Under the pieces are notes generated by a model. It did not search any database and had not been told where the DNA came from. It saw only the letters and a list, made by a program, of their open reading frames with translations. DNA of 64,000 nucleotides. Origin: Pseudomonas gingeri (GTDB taxonomy: Bacteria; Pseudomonadota; Gammaproteobacteria; Pseudomonadales; Pseudomonadaceae). The DNA is taken from assembly GCF_013386115.1 (NCBI RefSeq), contig NZ_JACAOR010000015.1, forward strand, positions 87,013-151,012. The letters run 5' to 3'. Position 1 is the first letter of the stretch, and each line of letters begins with the position of its first letter. Position numbers and translations under genes: made by a program. Of this stretch, positions 51,730-60,608 are shown in pieces.

Positions 51730-52476
51730 ATGGCGGGTCATTCCAAGTGGGCGAACATCAAGCACCGCAAAGAACGTCAGGATGCCAAGAAGGGCAAGAT
51801 CTTCACCAAGTGGATTCGCGAGCTGACCGTTGCTGCCCGCCAGGGTGGTGCTGAGCCGGGCTCCAACCCACGTCTGCGCCTGGCCCTGGACAAGGCCCTG
51901 GGCGCGAACATGAGTCGTGACATCATCGATCGTGCCGTCGCCCGTGGTGCCGGTGCCGCCGACACCGATGACATGGTCGAGCTGAGCTATGAAGGCTATG
52001 GTCCGGGCGGTGTGGCGGTCATGGTCGAATGCATGACCGATAACCGCAACCGCACCGCCGCTGCCGTGCGTCATGCTTTCAGCAAGTGTGGCGGCAACCT
52101 CGGCACCGATGGCTCCGTGGCCTATCTGTTCGAACGCAAGGGGCAGATCTCCTTTGCCCCGGGCGTCGACGAGGATGCCCTGATGGAAGCCGCGATGGAG
52201 GCCGATGCCGATGACGTGGTGACCAACGAAGACGGCTCCATTGATGTCTTCACCTCGTTTGCCGGCTTCTACGCGGTGCGCAACGCCCTGGAGGCGGCCG
52301 GGTTCAAGGCTGGTGACGCGGAAATCGTCATGCTGCCGACCACCAGTGCCGAACTCGATCTCGAGGGCGCGGAAAAGGTCCTGAAGATGATCGATATGCT
52401 CGAAGACCTGGATGACGTGCAAAACGTCTATTCCAACGCGGAGATTCCCGAGGCCGTGCTGGAACAGCTCGGCTGA
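51730..52476 (+). CDS. yebC: YebC/PmpR family transcriptional regulator
   Basis: Protein of 248 residues beginning with the family hallmark MAGHSKWANIKHRK. Three domains are expected; EGYGPGGVAVMVECMTDNRNRT lies in the second. In P. aeruginosa the neighbour of aspS and ruvC is PmpR, a repressor of the pqsR quorum-sensing gene. Recent work on the family points to a role on the ribosome; either role is possible. It follows aspS by 133 bases and precedes ruvC. Confidence 0.95.
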   Translation: MAGHSKWANIKHRKERQDAKKGKIFTKWIRELTVAARQGGAEPGSNPRLRLALDKALGANMSRDIIDRAVARGAGAADTDDMVELSYEGYGPGGVAVMVECMTDNRNRTAAAVRHAFSKCGGNLGTDGSVAYLFERKGQISFAPGVDEDALMEAAMEADADDVVTNEDGSIDVFTSFAGFYAVRNALEAAGFKAGDAEIVMLPTTSAELDLEGAEKVLKMIDMLEDLDDVQNVYSNAEIPEAVLEQLG

Positions 52477-52484
52477 GCGACACA

Positions 52485-52508
52485 TGCCCCTGCGTGGCAG
52501 GGGCATTC
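52485..52508 (+). terminator. Possible terminator after yebC
   Basis: Nine-base stem TGCCCCTGC (52485-52493) with GCAGGGGCA (52497-52505) and a three-base loop. Only TTCTCC follows, so it may act as a partial terminator or attenuator ahead of ruvC. Confidence 0.5.
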
Positions 52509-52624
52509 TCCGGTTGCCGCGGGGAGGGGCGGGTGTCCTCTGGGCAGCACTCTATCGACCTGCATGCATATACAGTAGATACTGCGCGTCATTGGCAGGC
52601 TTTCTCGATCAAACCGCAGGCGTT

Positions 52625-53149
52625 ATGACTCTTATTCTTGGTATCGACCCGGGTTCGCGGATTACCGGTTACGGTGTGGTCCGCGACACCGGGCGTGGCT
52701 GTGTCTATGTGGCCTCGGGCTGCATCCGCACCGGCAGCGGCGAGCTGCATGAGCGCTTGCAGGTGGTCTACCGCAGCGTGCGCGAGGTGATCCAGACCTA
52801 TGGCCCGGTGACCATGGGCATCGAAAAGGTGTTCATGGCAAAGAACGCCGATTCGGCGCTCAAGCTCGGCCAGGCGCGCGGCGCGGCGATTGTCGCCGGT
52901 GCCGAGGAGAACCTGGAGATTGCCGAGTACACGGCGACCCAGGTCAAGCAGGCGGTGGCCGGTACGGGCGGCGCCAACAAGGAACAGGTGATGATGATGG
53001 TGATGCACCTGCTCAAATTGACCAGCAAGCCACAGGTTGACGCCTCGGATGCCCTGGCGATCGCCTTGTGCCATGCGCACACGCGTTCGAGCCTGTTGCC
53101 CCATGGATTGGGGGCGGCACGGACCCGTGGCGGTCGCCTGCGTCTCTGA
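52625..53149 (+). CDS. ruvC: Holliday junction resolvase RuvC
   Basis: Protein of 174 residues. It cuts four-way junctions in recombination and repair. The acidic catalytic residues are in ILGIDPGSRITGYG (D8), IEKVFMAKN, and the C-terminal VDASDALAIALCHAH. The family helix KQAVAGTGGANKEQVMMMV is intact. ruvA follows after 114 bases and ruvB immediately after ruvA, forming the ruvCAB set. Confidence 0.97.
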   Translation: MTLILGIDPGSRITGYGVVRDTGRGCVYVASGCIRTGSGELHERLQVVYRSVREVIQTYGPVTMGIEKVFMAKNADSALKLGQARGAAIVAGAEENLEIAEYTATQVKQAVAGTGGANKEQVMMMVMHLLKLTSKPQVDASDALAIALCHAHTRSSLLPHGLGAARTRGGRLRL

Positions 53150-53263
53150 TAGCATCATCAGCTTAAACAATTTTGCTTGCCGATAGAGTGTCTTGCCGGA
53201 TGATGGCAGGTCTATCGTTCTGTTCATCAGCCCCCGGCCTGGCCGGAAACAAGGATCTGATAC

Positions 53264-53878
53264 GTGATTGGACGCTTGCGCGGCACCCTGGCTGAAAAAC
53301 AGCCACCGCACCTTATCCTGGATGTGAATGGCCTCGGCTATGAGCTGGAGGTCCCGATGACCACGCTCTATCGTCTGCCGTCGGTCGGCGAACCGCTGAC
53401 GCTGCACACCCATTTGGTCGTGCGCGAGGATGCCCAGTTACTCTATGGCTTTGTCGGCAAGCGTGAGCGCGACTTCTTTCGCGAGCTGATCCGCCTCAAT
53501 GGTGTCGGGCCCAAGCTGGCGCTGGCGTTGATGTCCAGCCTGGAGGTCGATGAGCTGGTGCGCTGTGTGTCGGCCCAGGACACCTCGGCGTTGGTCAAGG
53601 TGCCGGGGGTGGGCAAGAAGACCGCCGAGCGCCTGCTGGTCGAGCTCAAGGACCGTTTCAAGGCCTGGGAGACCGTGCCTAGCATGTTTGCCCTGGTACC
53701 GAACCAGCCGGACGGTGCGCCGCCGGTGCCGGTCGCCAGCGCCGAGACCGATGCGGTCAGCGCGCTGATTTCCCTGGGCTACAAGCCACAGGAAGCCAGC
53801 AAGGCCGTGTCTGCCATCAAAGAGAAAGGCTTGAGCAGCGAAGATATGATTCGTCGCGCCCTGAAGGGAATGATTTAA
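53264..53878 (+). CDS. ruvA: Holliday junction branch migration protein RuvA
   Basis: Protein of 204 residues from GTG 53264. RuvA tetramers hold the junction and recruit RuvB. The N-terminal OB fold (MIGRLRGTL, VNGLGYELEVP) leads to two helix-hairpin-helix motifs (LIRLNGVGPKLALAL and LVKVPGVGKKTAERLLVEL) and a flexible linker. The C-terminal RuvB-contact domain (ALISLGYKPQEASKAV) completes it. The stop codon abuts the ruvB start with no gap. Confidence 0.97.
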   Translation: MIGRLRGTLAEKQPPHLILDVNGLGYELEVPMTTLYRLPSVGEPLTLHTHLVVREDAQLLYGFVGKRERDFFRELIRLNGVGPKLALALMSSLEVDELVRCVSAQDTSALVKVPGVGKKTAERLLVELKDRFKAWETVPSMFALVPNQPDGAPPVPVASAETDAVSALISLGYKPQEASKAVSAIKEKGLSSEDMIRRALKGMI

Positions 53879-54937
53879 GTGATTGAAGCCGATCGTTTGA
53901 TAGCCGCTTCCAGCGGGCGTGACCGCGAGGAGGTCCAGGACCGGGCGATTCGTCCGTTGAGCCTGGCCGAGTACATCGGTCAGCCCACGGTCAAGGAGCA
54001 GATGGAGCTGTTTATCCAGGCCGCCCGCGGTCGCAACGAATCCCTCGACCACACCCTGATCTTCGGGCCGCCGGGGTTGGGCAAGACCACCCTGGCCAAT
54101 ATCATTGCCCAGGAAATGGGCGTGTCGATCAAGAGCACTTCCGGACCGGTGCTCGAACGGGCGGGGGACCTGGCGGCGCTGCTGACCAACCTCGAGCCCC
54201 ATGATGTGCTGTTCATCGACGAAATCCACCGCCTGTCGCCTATCGTCGAGGAGGTGTTGTATCCGGCCATGGAAGACTTCCAGCTCGACATCATGATCGG
54301 CGAGGGCCCGGCCGCGCGCTCGATCAAGCTGGATCTGCCGCCGTTCACCCTGGTCGGCGCGACCACCCGTGCGGGGATGTTGACCAACCCGTTGCGTGAC
54401 CGCTTCGGTATCGTGCAGCGTCTTGAGTTCTATAGCACCGCGGATCTGGCGACCATCGTCAGTCGTTCGGCGGGGATCCTCGGGTTGCCGCTGGATCCCG
54501 ACGGTGCCTTCGAGATCGCCCGGCGTGCCCGCGGTACGCCGCGGATCGCCAACCGGCTGCTGCGGCGGGTCCGTGATTTCGCCGAGGTGCGGGCCAAGGG
54601 GCATATCACCAAGGCGGTCGCGGACCTGGCGTTGAACCTGCTGGATGTCGACGAACACGGTTTCGATCATCAGGATCGGCGCCTGTTGCTGACCATGATC
54701 GAGAAGTTCGACGGTGGCCCGGTGGGCGTGGACAGCCTGGCGGCGGCGATCAGCGAGGAGCGACACACGATCGAGGATGTGCTCGAGCCCTACCTGATCC
54801 AGCAGGGCTATATCATGCGCACCCCCCGTGGTCGCGTGGTCACCCGGCATGCGTACCTGCACTTCGGTTTGAACATTCCCTCGCGCCTGGGTGAAATGCC
54901 CGTGGCAGACGAGTTTCTGGATGCGCTGGATGAGTAA
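53879..54937 (+). CDS. ruvB: Holliday junction branch migration ATPase RuvB
   Basis: Protein of 352 residues from GTG 53879, directly after the ruvA stop. The AAA+ motor has Walker A GPPGLGKTTLA, Walker B LFIDEIHRLSP, sensor 1 GATTRAGML, an arginine finger region NPLRDRFG, and the C-terminal winged helix (YLIQQGYIMRTPRGRVVT). It pumps DNA through the RuvA-bound junction. The gene is complete. Confidence 0.98.
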   Translation: MIEADRLIAASSGRDREEVQDRAIRPLSLAEYIGQPTVKEQMELFIQAARGRNESLDHTLIFGPPGLGKTTLANIIAQEMGVSIKSTSGPVLERAGDLAALLTNLEPHDVLFIDEIHRLSPIVEEVLYPAMEDFQLDIMIGEGPAARSIKLDLPPFTLVGATTRAGMLTNPLRDRFGIVQRLEFYSTADLATIVSRSAGILGLPLDPDGAFEIARRARGTPRIANRLLRRVRDFAEVRAKGHITKAVADLALNLLDVDEHGFDHQDRRLLLTMIEKFDGGPVGVDSLAAAISEERHTIEDVLEPYLIQQGYIMRTPRGRVVTRHAYLHFGLNIPSRLGEMPVADEFLDALDE

Positions 54938-55065
54938 AGACGGGACAGGGGCTGATTTATTCGGTGTTTGCGTTGTCCGAAGGGCACGTGTCACGAATCT
55001 TCATGCAAAAGTATGAAAAACAGTTGCCTGGCCGGATTGGCAACCTGAGGAGTAAGCACTAGAGT

Positions 55066-55533
55066 ATGCGCGCGCAAAACGGGGTTCAGTCGTTCGCACA
55101 TCGCTGTCGCGTTTATTACGAGGACACCGATGCCGGCGGCATCGTGTATTACGTTAATTACCTTAAGTTCATGGAGCGGGCTCGAACCGAGCGGCTGAGG
55201 GAGCTGGGCTTTGCCCAATCCGAGCTGGTGGGGGAGAACCTGTTGTTCGTCGTGCATTCCAGCGAAGCGCGTTACCACGTGCCGGCGCGACTGGACGACG
55301 AGCTGTTGATCAGCGCGGATGTCATTGAATTGAACCGTGCGAGCCTGCGTTTCAAGCAGCAGGTTCGGCGGGCAACGGATTTAACGCTGCTCTGCGAAGG
55401 GCAGTTTCTGGTGGCGTGTGTACGCGCCGACAGTTTGAAACCCCGGGCCATTCCAGAAGCCTTGCGGTCGGCCTTTGCCGACTCAAGCGGCGCGGGTACT
55501 CACTTAGAGCAGGAGATAAAGCGTGGAAGCTAA
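55066..55533 (+). CDS. ybgC: Tol-Pal cluster acyl-CoA thioesterase YbgC
   Basis: Protein of 155 residues with the hot-dog fold of 4-hydroxybenzoyl-CoA thioesterases: RVYYEDTDAGGIVYYVNYLKFMERARTE carries the active-site aspartate. It hydrolyses short acyl-CoA thioesters and is thought to act in phospholipid metabolism at the membrane. It is the first gene of the tol-pal operon and overlaps tolQ by 11 bases. The upstream 128-base gap contains the operon promoter region with an inverted repeat around GTTGCC/GGCAAC (55023-55044). Confidence 0.95.
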   Translation: MRAQNGVQSFAHRCRVYYEDTDAGGIVYYVNYLKFMERARTERLRELGFAQSELVGENLLFVVHSSEARYHVPARLDDELLISADVIELNRASLRFKQQVRRATDLTLLCEGQFLVACVRADSLKPRAIPEALRSAFADSSGAGTHLEQEIKRGS

Positions 55534-56218
55534 CGTCGTCGACCATTCCTCCATGTGGAGCTTGGTCAGCAATGCCAGCATCGTGGTGCAATTGGTCATG
55601 CTGATCCTGGTGGCTGCCTCAGTCACCTCGTGGATCATGATTTTCCAGCGCAGCAACCTGCTGCGCGCCGGTCGTCGCGCCCTGGAGAGCTTCGAGGAGC
55701 GCTTCTGGTCAGGTATCGACCTGTCCAAGCTGTACCGTCAGGCCGGCAGCAACCCGGATCCGGATTCGGGTGTCGAGCAGATCTTCCGCGCCGGCTTCAA
55801 GGAGTTCTCCCGCCTGCGCCAGCAACCGGGTGTCGATCCGGAAGCGGTCATGGAAGGTGTGTCCCGTGCCATGCGCGTCGCCATTTCCCGTGAAGAAGAA
55901 AAGCTCGAGCAGAGCTTGCCGTTCCTCGCGACCGTGGGTTCCGTCAGCCCGTATATCGGCCTGTTCGGCACCGTCTGGGGGATCATGAACTCCTTCCGCG
56001 GCCTGGCGACTGCCCAGCAGGCGACCCTCGCCACCGTGGCACCGGGTATCTCCGAGGCCCTGGTGGCCACGGCGATCGGCCTGTTCGCGGCGATCCCGGC
56101 GGTTATCGCCTACAACCGCTTCGCCGCCCGCGGTGAAACGCTGATCAGCCGTTACTACACCTTCGCCGACGAGTTCCAGGCGATCCTGCACCGTAAAGTG
56201 CACACCAGCGAAGAGTGA
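55523..56218 (+). CDS. tolQ: Tol-Pal system proton-channel protein TolQ
   Basis: Protein of 231 residues from GTG 55523. Three membrane helices lie at about 14-36, 137-160 and 172-195 (PFLATVGSVSPYIGLFGTVW and ISEALVATAIGLFAAIPAVIAYNRF). It is a MotA/ExbB-type protein that, with TolR, uses the proton gradient to energise TolA. It overlaps ybgC and precedes tolR by 14 bases. Confidence 0.97.
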   Translation: MEANVVDHSSMWSLVSNASIVVQLVMLILVAASVTSWIMIFQRSNLLRAGRRALESFEERFWSGIDLSKLYRQAGSNPDPDSGVEQIFRAGFKEFSRLRQQPGVDPEAVMEGVSRAMRVAISREEEKLEQSLPFLATVGSVSPYIGLFGTVWGIMNSFRGLATAQQATLATVAPGISEALVATAIGLFAAIPAVIAYNRFAARGETLISRYYTFADEFQAILHRKVHTSEE

Positions 56219-56232
56219 GCAGGTAAATCCCC

Positions 56233-56685
56233 ATGGCCCGAGTTCGCCACAAACGCAAGCCGGTTGCCGAGATGAACGTGGTGCCATACATCGACGTGAT
56301 GTTGGTATTGCTGGTTATCTTCATGGTTACCGCACCGATGCTCAACCAGGGTGTGAAAGTCGATCTGCCCAAGGTTTCCAGCGAAGCCTTGCCGCAGGAC
56401 AACAACACCCAGGTCCTGACCATTTCGATCAAGGCTGACAAGACCTACTACTGGAACCTTGGCAGTGAAGTCGACACCGAAAAGCAGCAGGACAAGGCCA
56501 TGACCTTGCCGCAGATGACCGACGCCGTGACCAAGATCATTCGCGCCGGCAACGAAGGCGGCAAGCATACCCAGGTCTTCATTCGTGGCGACAAGACCGT
56601 CGACTACGGCGCCGTCATGGGTGCCATGGGCGGTCTGCAGAAAGCTGGGGTCGGTAATGTTGGCTTGATTACCGAGGCGCCCTGA
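56233..56685 (+). CDS. tolR: Tol-Pal system protein TolR
   Basis: Protein of 150 residues of the ExbD/TolR family. A short cytoplasmic start is followed by one membrane helix with the conserved aspartate (VVPYIDVMLVLLVIFMVTAPM) that takes part in proton flow, and then a periplasmic domain ending VGLITEAP. The stop codon and the tolA ATG share one base (TGATG at 56683-56687). Confidence 0.97.
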   Translation: MARVRHKRKPVAEMNVVPYIDVMLVLLVIFMVTAPMLNQGVKVDLPKVSSEALPQDNNTQVLTISIKADKTYYWNLGSEVDTEKQQDKAMTLPQMTDAVTKIIRAGNEGGKHTQVFIRGDKTVDYGAVMGAMGGLQKAGVGNVGLITEAP

Positions 56686-57764
56686 TGCACCAACAGCGAG
56701 AGCCGTCCGCCTCGGAAAGCTACTTCTGGCCCAGCGTCTGGGCGATAGGCCTGCACGTCCTGATTTTTGGCATGCTGTTCGCCAGCTTCGCCATGACTCC
56801 GGAACTGCCGCCGGCCAAGCCGATCGTCCAGGCGACCCTGTACCAGCTGAAATCGAAAAGTCAGGCAACCACCCAGACCAATCAGAAGATTGCGGGTGAG
56901 GCGAAGAAATCCGCCGCGCGCCAGACCGAAGTCGAGCAGATGGAACAGAAGAAGGTCGAGCAGGAAGCGATAAAGGCAGCGGAACAAAAGAAAGAAGAGG
57001 CGGCTCAAAAGGCCGAAGAAGCGAAAAAGGCTGACGAAGCCAAGAAAGCGGATGAGGCGAAGAAGGCTGACGAAGCCAAGAAAGCCGACGACGCGAAGAA
57101 GGCTGCCGAAGCGAAAAAGGCTGAAGAGAAACAATTGGCTGATATAGCCAAGAAGAAAGCCGAAGAAGAAGCCAAGCAGGCCGCTGAAGAAGAGGCCAAG
57201 AAAAAGGCCGCTGACGAAGCGAAGAAAAAGATAGTCGAAGACGCGAAGAAGAAAGCCGCGGAAGACGCCAAGAAGAAAGCTGAAGCTGAAGAGGCGAAGA
57301 AGAAAGTCGCCGAAGACGCGAAGAAGAAAGCAGCAGCCGATGCGGCGAAGAAAAAGTCGCAGGACGCCGCGCGTAAATCCGCCGAAGAGAAGAAGGCGCA
57401 AGCCCTGGCCGATTTGCTTTCCGATACGCCGCAGCGTCAGCAGGCCCTGGCGGATGAGCAGGGCGATGAAACCGCGGGCAGTTTCGACGATCTGATTCGC
57501 TCCCGTGCCGCGGAAGGCTGGGCTCGTCCGCCTTCGGCACGTAAAGGGATGACGGTGGTGCTGCAGATCGGCATGTTGCCGGACGGTACCGTGACTACGG
57601 TCTCGGTGGCCAAGTCCAGTGGTGACGGTCCGTTTGACGCATCGGCGGTAGCGGCGGTCAAGAATATTGGTCGTTTGACAGAAATGCAGGGAATGAAACC
57701 GAGCGACTTCGCTCCTTATCGTTCATTCAAGATGACATTCACACCTGAGGATCTAGCCTTGTGA
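56685..57764 (+). CDS. tolA: Tol-Pal system protein TolA
   Basis: Protein of 359 residues. One N-terminal membrane helix (VWAIGLHVLIFGMLFASFAM) is followed by a long Lys/Ala/Glu-rich helical domain (about 60-245) with tandem KKADEA units, and a globular C-terminal domain (GWARPPSARKGMTVVLQIGM...) that contacts TolB, Pal and CpoB. TolA spans the periplasm and couples TolQR energy to outer-membrane constriction. Its stop overlaps the tolB GTG start. Confidence 0.96.
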   Translation: MHQQREPSASESYFWPSVWAIGLHVLIFGMLFASFAMTPELPPAKPIVQATLYQLKSKSQATTQTNQKIAGEAKKSAARQTEVEQMEQKKVEQEAIKAAEQKKEEAAQKAEEAKKADEAKKADEAKKADEAKKADDAKKAAEAKKAEEKQLADIAKKKAEEEAKQAAEEEAKKKAADEAKKKIVEDAKKKAAEDAKKKAEAEEAKKKVAEDAKKKAAADAAKKKSQDAARKSAEEKKAQALADLLSDTPQRQQALADEQGDETAGSFDDLIRSRAAEGWARPPSARKGMTVVLQIGMLPDGTVTTVSVAKSSGDGPFDASAVAAVKNIGRLTEMQGMKPSDFAPYRSFKMTFTPEDLAL

Positions 57765-59062
57765 GAAACCTTCTTCGAGGAATGCTTGTCGTGATCTGCT
57801 GCCTGGCAGGGATGGCGGTAGCAGATGAAAAGAACATTCTGGTCACCAGTGGCAGTGACCGGGCCACGCCGATCGCGGTGGTTCCGTTCGGTTGGCAGGG
57901 CGGCAGCGTCCTGCCGGACGACATGGCCCAGATTATCGGCGACGACCTGCGTAACTCCGGTTACTACTCGCCGATCCCGAAGCAGAACATGATCAGCCTG
58001 CCGACCCAGGCCAGCGAAGTCATCTACCGTGACTGGAAGGCCCTGGGCGCCCAGTACATCATGGTCGGCAGCATTGTTCCTGCGGGCGGTCGCCTGCAGG
58101 TGCAGTACGCGCTGTTCAACGTCGCCACCGAGCAGCAAGTGCTGACCGGCAGCGTGTCGGGCACGGCCGAGCAACTGCGGGACATGTCGCACTACATCGC
58201 CGACCAGTCGTTCGAAAAACTCACCGGCATCAAGGGTGCGTTCTCCACCCGCATGCTGTACGTGACGGCCGAACGCTTCTCGGTGAACAACACCCGCTAC
58301 ACCCTGCAGCGTTCGGACTACGACGGTGCGCGTGCGGTGACCCTGCTGCAATCGCGCGAGCCGATCCTTTCGCCACGTTTTGCGCCGGACGGCAAGCGTA
58401 TCGCCTATGTCTCGTTCGAGCAGAAGCGTCCGCGGATCTTCGTCCAGCACATCGACACCGGTCGTCGTGAGCAGATCACCAACTTCGAAGGCCTGAACGG
58501 CGCGCCAGCCTGGTCGCCGGATGGCACGCGCCTGGCGTTCGTGCTGTCCAAGGACGGTAACCCGGATATCTACGTGATGAACCTGGCCTCGCGTCAGATC
58601 AGTCGCGTGACCAGCGGTCCCGGCATCAACACCGAGCCGTTCTGGGGCAAGGATGGCTCGACCATCTACTTCACCTCCGACCGCGGCGGCAAGCCACAGA
58701 TCTACAAGACCAACGTCAATGGCGGTGGTGCCGAGCGCGTGACCTTCATCGGTAACTACAACGCCAACCCGAAACTGTCGGCCGATGAAAAAACGCTGGT
58801 GATGATCCATCGTCAGGATGGCTTCACCAATTTCCGCGTGGCGGCTCAGGATTTGCAGCGCGGTAGCGTAAAAATCCTTACAGACACCAACCTTGATGAG
58901 TCAGCTACTGTCGCGCCCAACGGCACCATGGTAATCTACGCCACCGCCCAGCAGGGCCGGGGAGTCTTGATGCTCGTGTCCATCAACGGACGCGTAAGGC
59001 TCCCGCTTCCTACCGCACAAGGCGAAGTCAGAGAACCTTCCTGGTCCCCTTACCTGAACTGA
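57761..59062 (+). CDS. tolB: Tol-Pal system periplasmic protein TolB
   Basis: Protein of 433 residues from GTG 57761. A signal peptide (MRNLLRGMLVVICCLAGMAVA) leads to the N-terminal TolA-binding region, an alpha/beta domain and a six-bladed beta-propeller. Repeated blades include SPRFAPDGKRIAYVSFE, APAWSPDGTRLAFVLSKDG and EPFWGKDGSTIYFTSDRGG. It binds Pal and is released by TolA. It overlaps tolA by four bases. Confidence 0.97.
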   Translation: MRNLLRGMLVVICCLAGMAVADEKNILVTSGSDRATPIAVVPFGWQGGSVLPDDMAQIIGDDLRNSGYYSPIPKQNMISLPTQASEVIYRDWKALGAQYIMVGSIVPAGGRLQVQYALFNVATEQQVLTGSVSGTAEQLRDMSHYIADQSFEKLTGIKGAFSTRMLYVTAERFSVNNTRYTLQRSDYDGARAVTLLQSREPILSPRFAPDGKRIAYVSFEQKRPRIFVQHIDTGRREQITNFEGLNGAPAWSPDGTRLAFVLSKDGNPDIYVMNLASRQISRVTSGPGINTEPFWGKDGSTIYFTSDRGGKPQIYKTNVNGGGAERVTFIGNYNANPKLSADEKTLVMIHRQDGFTNFRVAAQDLQRGSVKILTDTNLDESATVAPNGTMVIYATAQQGRGVLMLVSINGRVRLPLPTAQGEVREPSWSPYLN

Positions 59063-59114
59063 CGCGGCGCTATACGTTTTACTTAACACACTGGGGTTCA
59101 TTAGGAGTTTCACG

Positions 59115-59612
59115 ATGGAAATGCTGAAGTTTGGTAAATTTGCTGCGCTGGCTCTGGCCATGGCTGTAGCTGTAGGTTGCTCGTCCAAAGGCGGCGACAA
59201 CGCCGGTCAAGGCGCTGTTGATCCAAACGCTGGTTACGGCGCTAACACTGGTGCTGTTGATGGCTCCCTGAGCGAAGAAGCTGCTCTGCGCGCAATCACC
59301 ACCTTCTACTTCGAATACGACAGCTCGGACCTGAAGCCAGAAGCCATGCGCGCTCTGGACGTTCACGCCAAGGACCTGAAAGCCAACGGCGCTCGCGTCG
59401 TTCTGGAAGGCAACACCGACGAACGTGGTACTCGTGAGTACAACATGGCACTGGGCGAGCGTCGTGCGAAAGCCGTTCAGCGCTACCTGGTACTGCAAGG
59501 TGTTTCCCCAGCTCAGCTGGAACTGGTTTCCTACGGTAAAGAGCGTCCAGTTGCTACTGGCCACGACGAACAGTCCTGGGCTCAAAACCGTCGCGTCGAA
59601 CTGCGTAAGTAA
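59115..59612 (+). CDS. pal: Peptidoglycan-associated lipoprotein Pal (OprL)
   Basis: Protein of 165 residues. The lipoprotein signal ends at VAVGC with the lipidated cysteine at 22. The OmpA-like peptidoglycan-binding domain holds TFYFEYDSSDLKPEAMRAL and EGNTDERGTREYNMALGERRA. It ties the outer membrane to the cell wall. TTAGGAG precedes the ATG. Codon choice is strongly biased to T-ending Ala, Gly and Arg codons, consistent with very high expression. Confidence 0.98.
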   Translation: MEMLKFGKFAALALAMAVAVGCSSKGGDNAGQGAVDPNAGYGANTGAVDGSLSEEAALRAITTFYFEYDSSDLKPEAMRALDVHAKDLKANGARVVLEGNTDERGTREYNMALGERRAKAVQRYLVLQGVSPAQLELVSYGKERPVATGHDEQSWAQNRRVELRK

Positions 59613-59618
59613 TTCGTC

Positions 59619-60443
59619 ATGCGAACGTGCCGTCGTGCTGTAACTGTATTGGCTCTCAGTCTCATGCCGCTTGCGGCGTGGGCTGCGGTTCCTGTGGTCG
59701 ATGACAACTCCGGCTATAACAATGGCGGTGGGAGTTATCCTCCAGCGGGTTACGGTACGAACGGCGCCTATGCCGGGGGAGGGGTTTCGGCCCCTGTCTC
59801 GGCACAGGGCGAACTGTTCAACCAATTGCAACGCATGCAGGAACAACTTGCGCAGCAACAGGGCGTAATCGAAGTTCTGCAAAATGATGTAGCGCGCATG
59901 AAGCAGGAAAACCTGGAGCGATACCAGGATCTTGACCGGCGCATAGGCAGTGGCGGCGCTCCGGCGGCTGCGGCTCCTGATAATTCTTCCAGCGGTGGCG
60001 ATGTCAATGCCACCGCCGGTGCTGCACCTGCTGCTCAGGCCCCTGCGGCCAGCAGTGAACCAGGCGATCCGGCGAAGGAAAAGCTGTACTACGACGCCGC
60101 CTTCGACCTGATCAAGGCCAAGGATTTCGACAAGGCCAGCCAGGCGTTCAGCGCTTTCCTGCGCAAATACCCGAACAGCCAGTACGCGGGCAACGCGCAA
60201 TACTGGCTGGGTGAAGTGAACCTGGCCAAGGGTGACCTGCAAGGTGCCGGCCAGGCGTTTGCCAAGGTCAGCCAGTTGTATCCCAAGCATGCCAAGGTGC
60301 CTGACTCGCTGTACAAGCTGGCTGACGTAGAGCGTCGCCTGGGTCATACCGACAAGGTCAAGGGCATTCTGCAGCAGGTGGTTTCCCAGTATCCGGGGAC
60401 ATCGGCTGCCCAGCTGGCTCAACGGGACCTGCAGCGCATGTGA
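59619..60443 (+). CDS. cpoB: Cell division coordinator CpoB (YbgF)
   Basis: Protein of 274 residues. A signal peptide (VLALSLMPLAAWAA) is followed by a coiled-coil trimerisation segment (LFNQLQRMQEQLAQQQGVIEVLQNDVARM), an Ala/Pro/Gly-rich linker, and three TPR-like repeats at the C-terminus (YYDAAFDLIKAKDFDKASQ, NAQYWLGEVNLAKGDLQGA, LADVERRLGHTDKV). In E. coli it links peptidoglycan synthesis with Tol-driven constriction by binding TolA and PBP1B. It is the last gene of the operon before a terminator. Confidence 0.95.
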   Translation: MRTCRRAVTVLALSLMPLAAWAAVPVVDDNSGYNNGGGSYPPAGYGTNGAYAGGGVSAPVSAQGELFNQLQRMQEQLAQQQGVIEVLQNDVARMKQENLERYQDLDRRIGSGGAPAAAAPDNSSSGGDVNATAGAAPAAQAPAASSEPGDPAKEKLYYDAAFDLIKAKDFDKASQAFSAFLRKYPNSQYAGNAQYWLGEVNLAKGDLQGAGQAFAKVSQLYPKHAKVPDSLYKLADVERRLGHTDKVKGILQQVVSQYPGTSAAQLAQRDLQRM

Positions 60444-60466
60444 TGTGCTGAAGGCCCGAATCAAGA

Positions 60467-60492
60467 AACCCGCGCTTGTCGCGGGTTTTTTC
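60467..60492 (+). terminator. tol-pal operon terminator
   Basis: Stem AACCCGCG (60467-60474) with CGCGGGTT (60480-60487), a five-base loop, then TTTT and C. Confidence 0.93.
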
Positions 60493-60608
60493 GTTAGAAT
60501 TGATGCCCTTTTTTATGAAACACGCTGCTCTGGACTATGCGATCGCAGGTTCATTGCGGTGCCTGACGGAGGCGGACAGCCTGTTTAGCTGTTACGCCCG
60601 TGGCGGAT

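Noticed and set aside
57000..57400. Short tandem repeats suggesting a CRISPR or satellite array
   Set aside because: The repeats are in frame and encode the helical KKADEA domain of TolA; there are no unique spacers.
56604..57401. Hydrophobic minus-strand ORF that looks like a membrane protein
   Set aside because: Its Phe/Leu/Ser-rich sequence is the complement of the TolA Lys/Ala/Glu repeats.
60493..60608. Possible preQ1 riboswitch ahead of queE
   Set aside because: The leader lacks the expected C-rich hairpin and A-rich tail of preQ1 aptamers; regulation by preQ1 cannot be supported.
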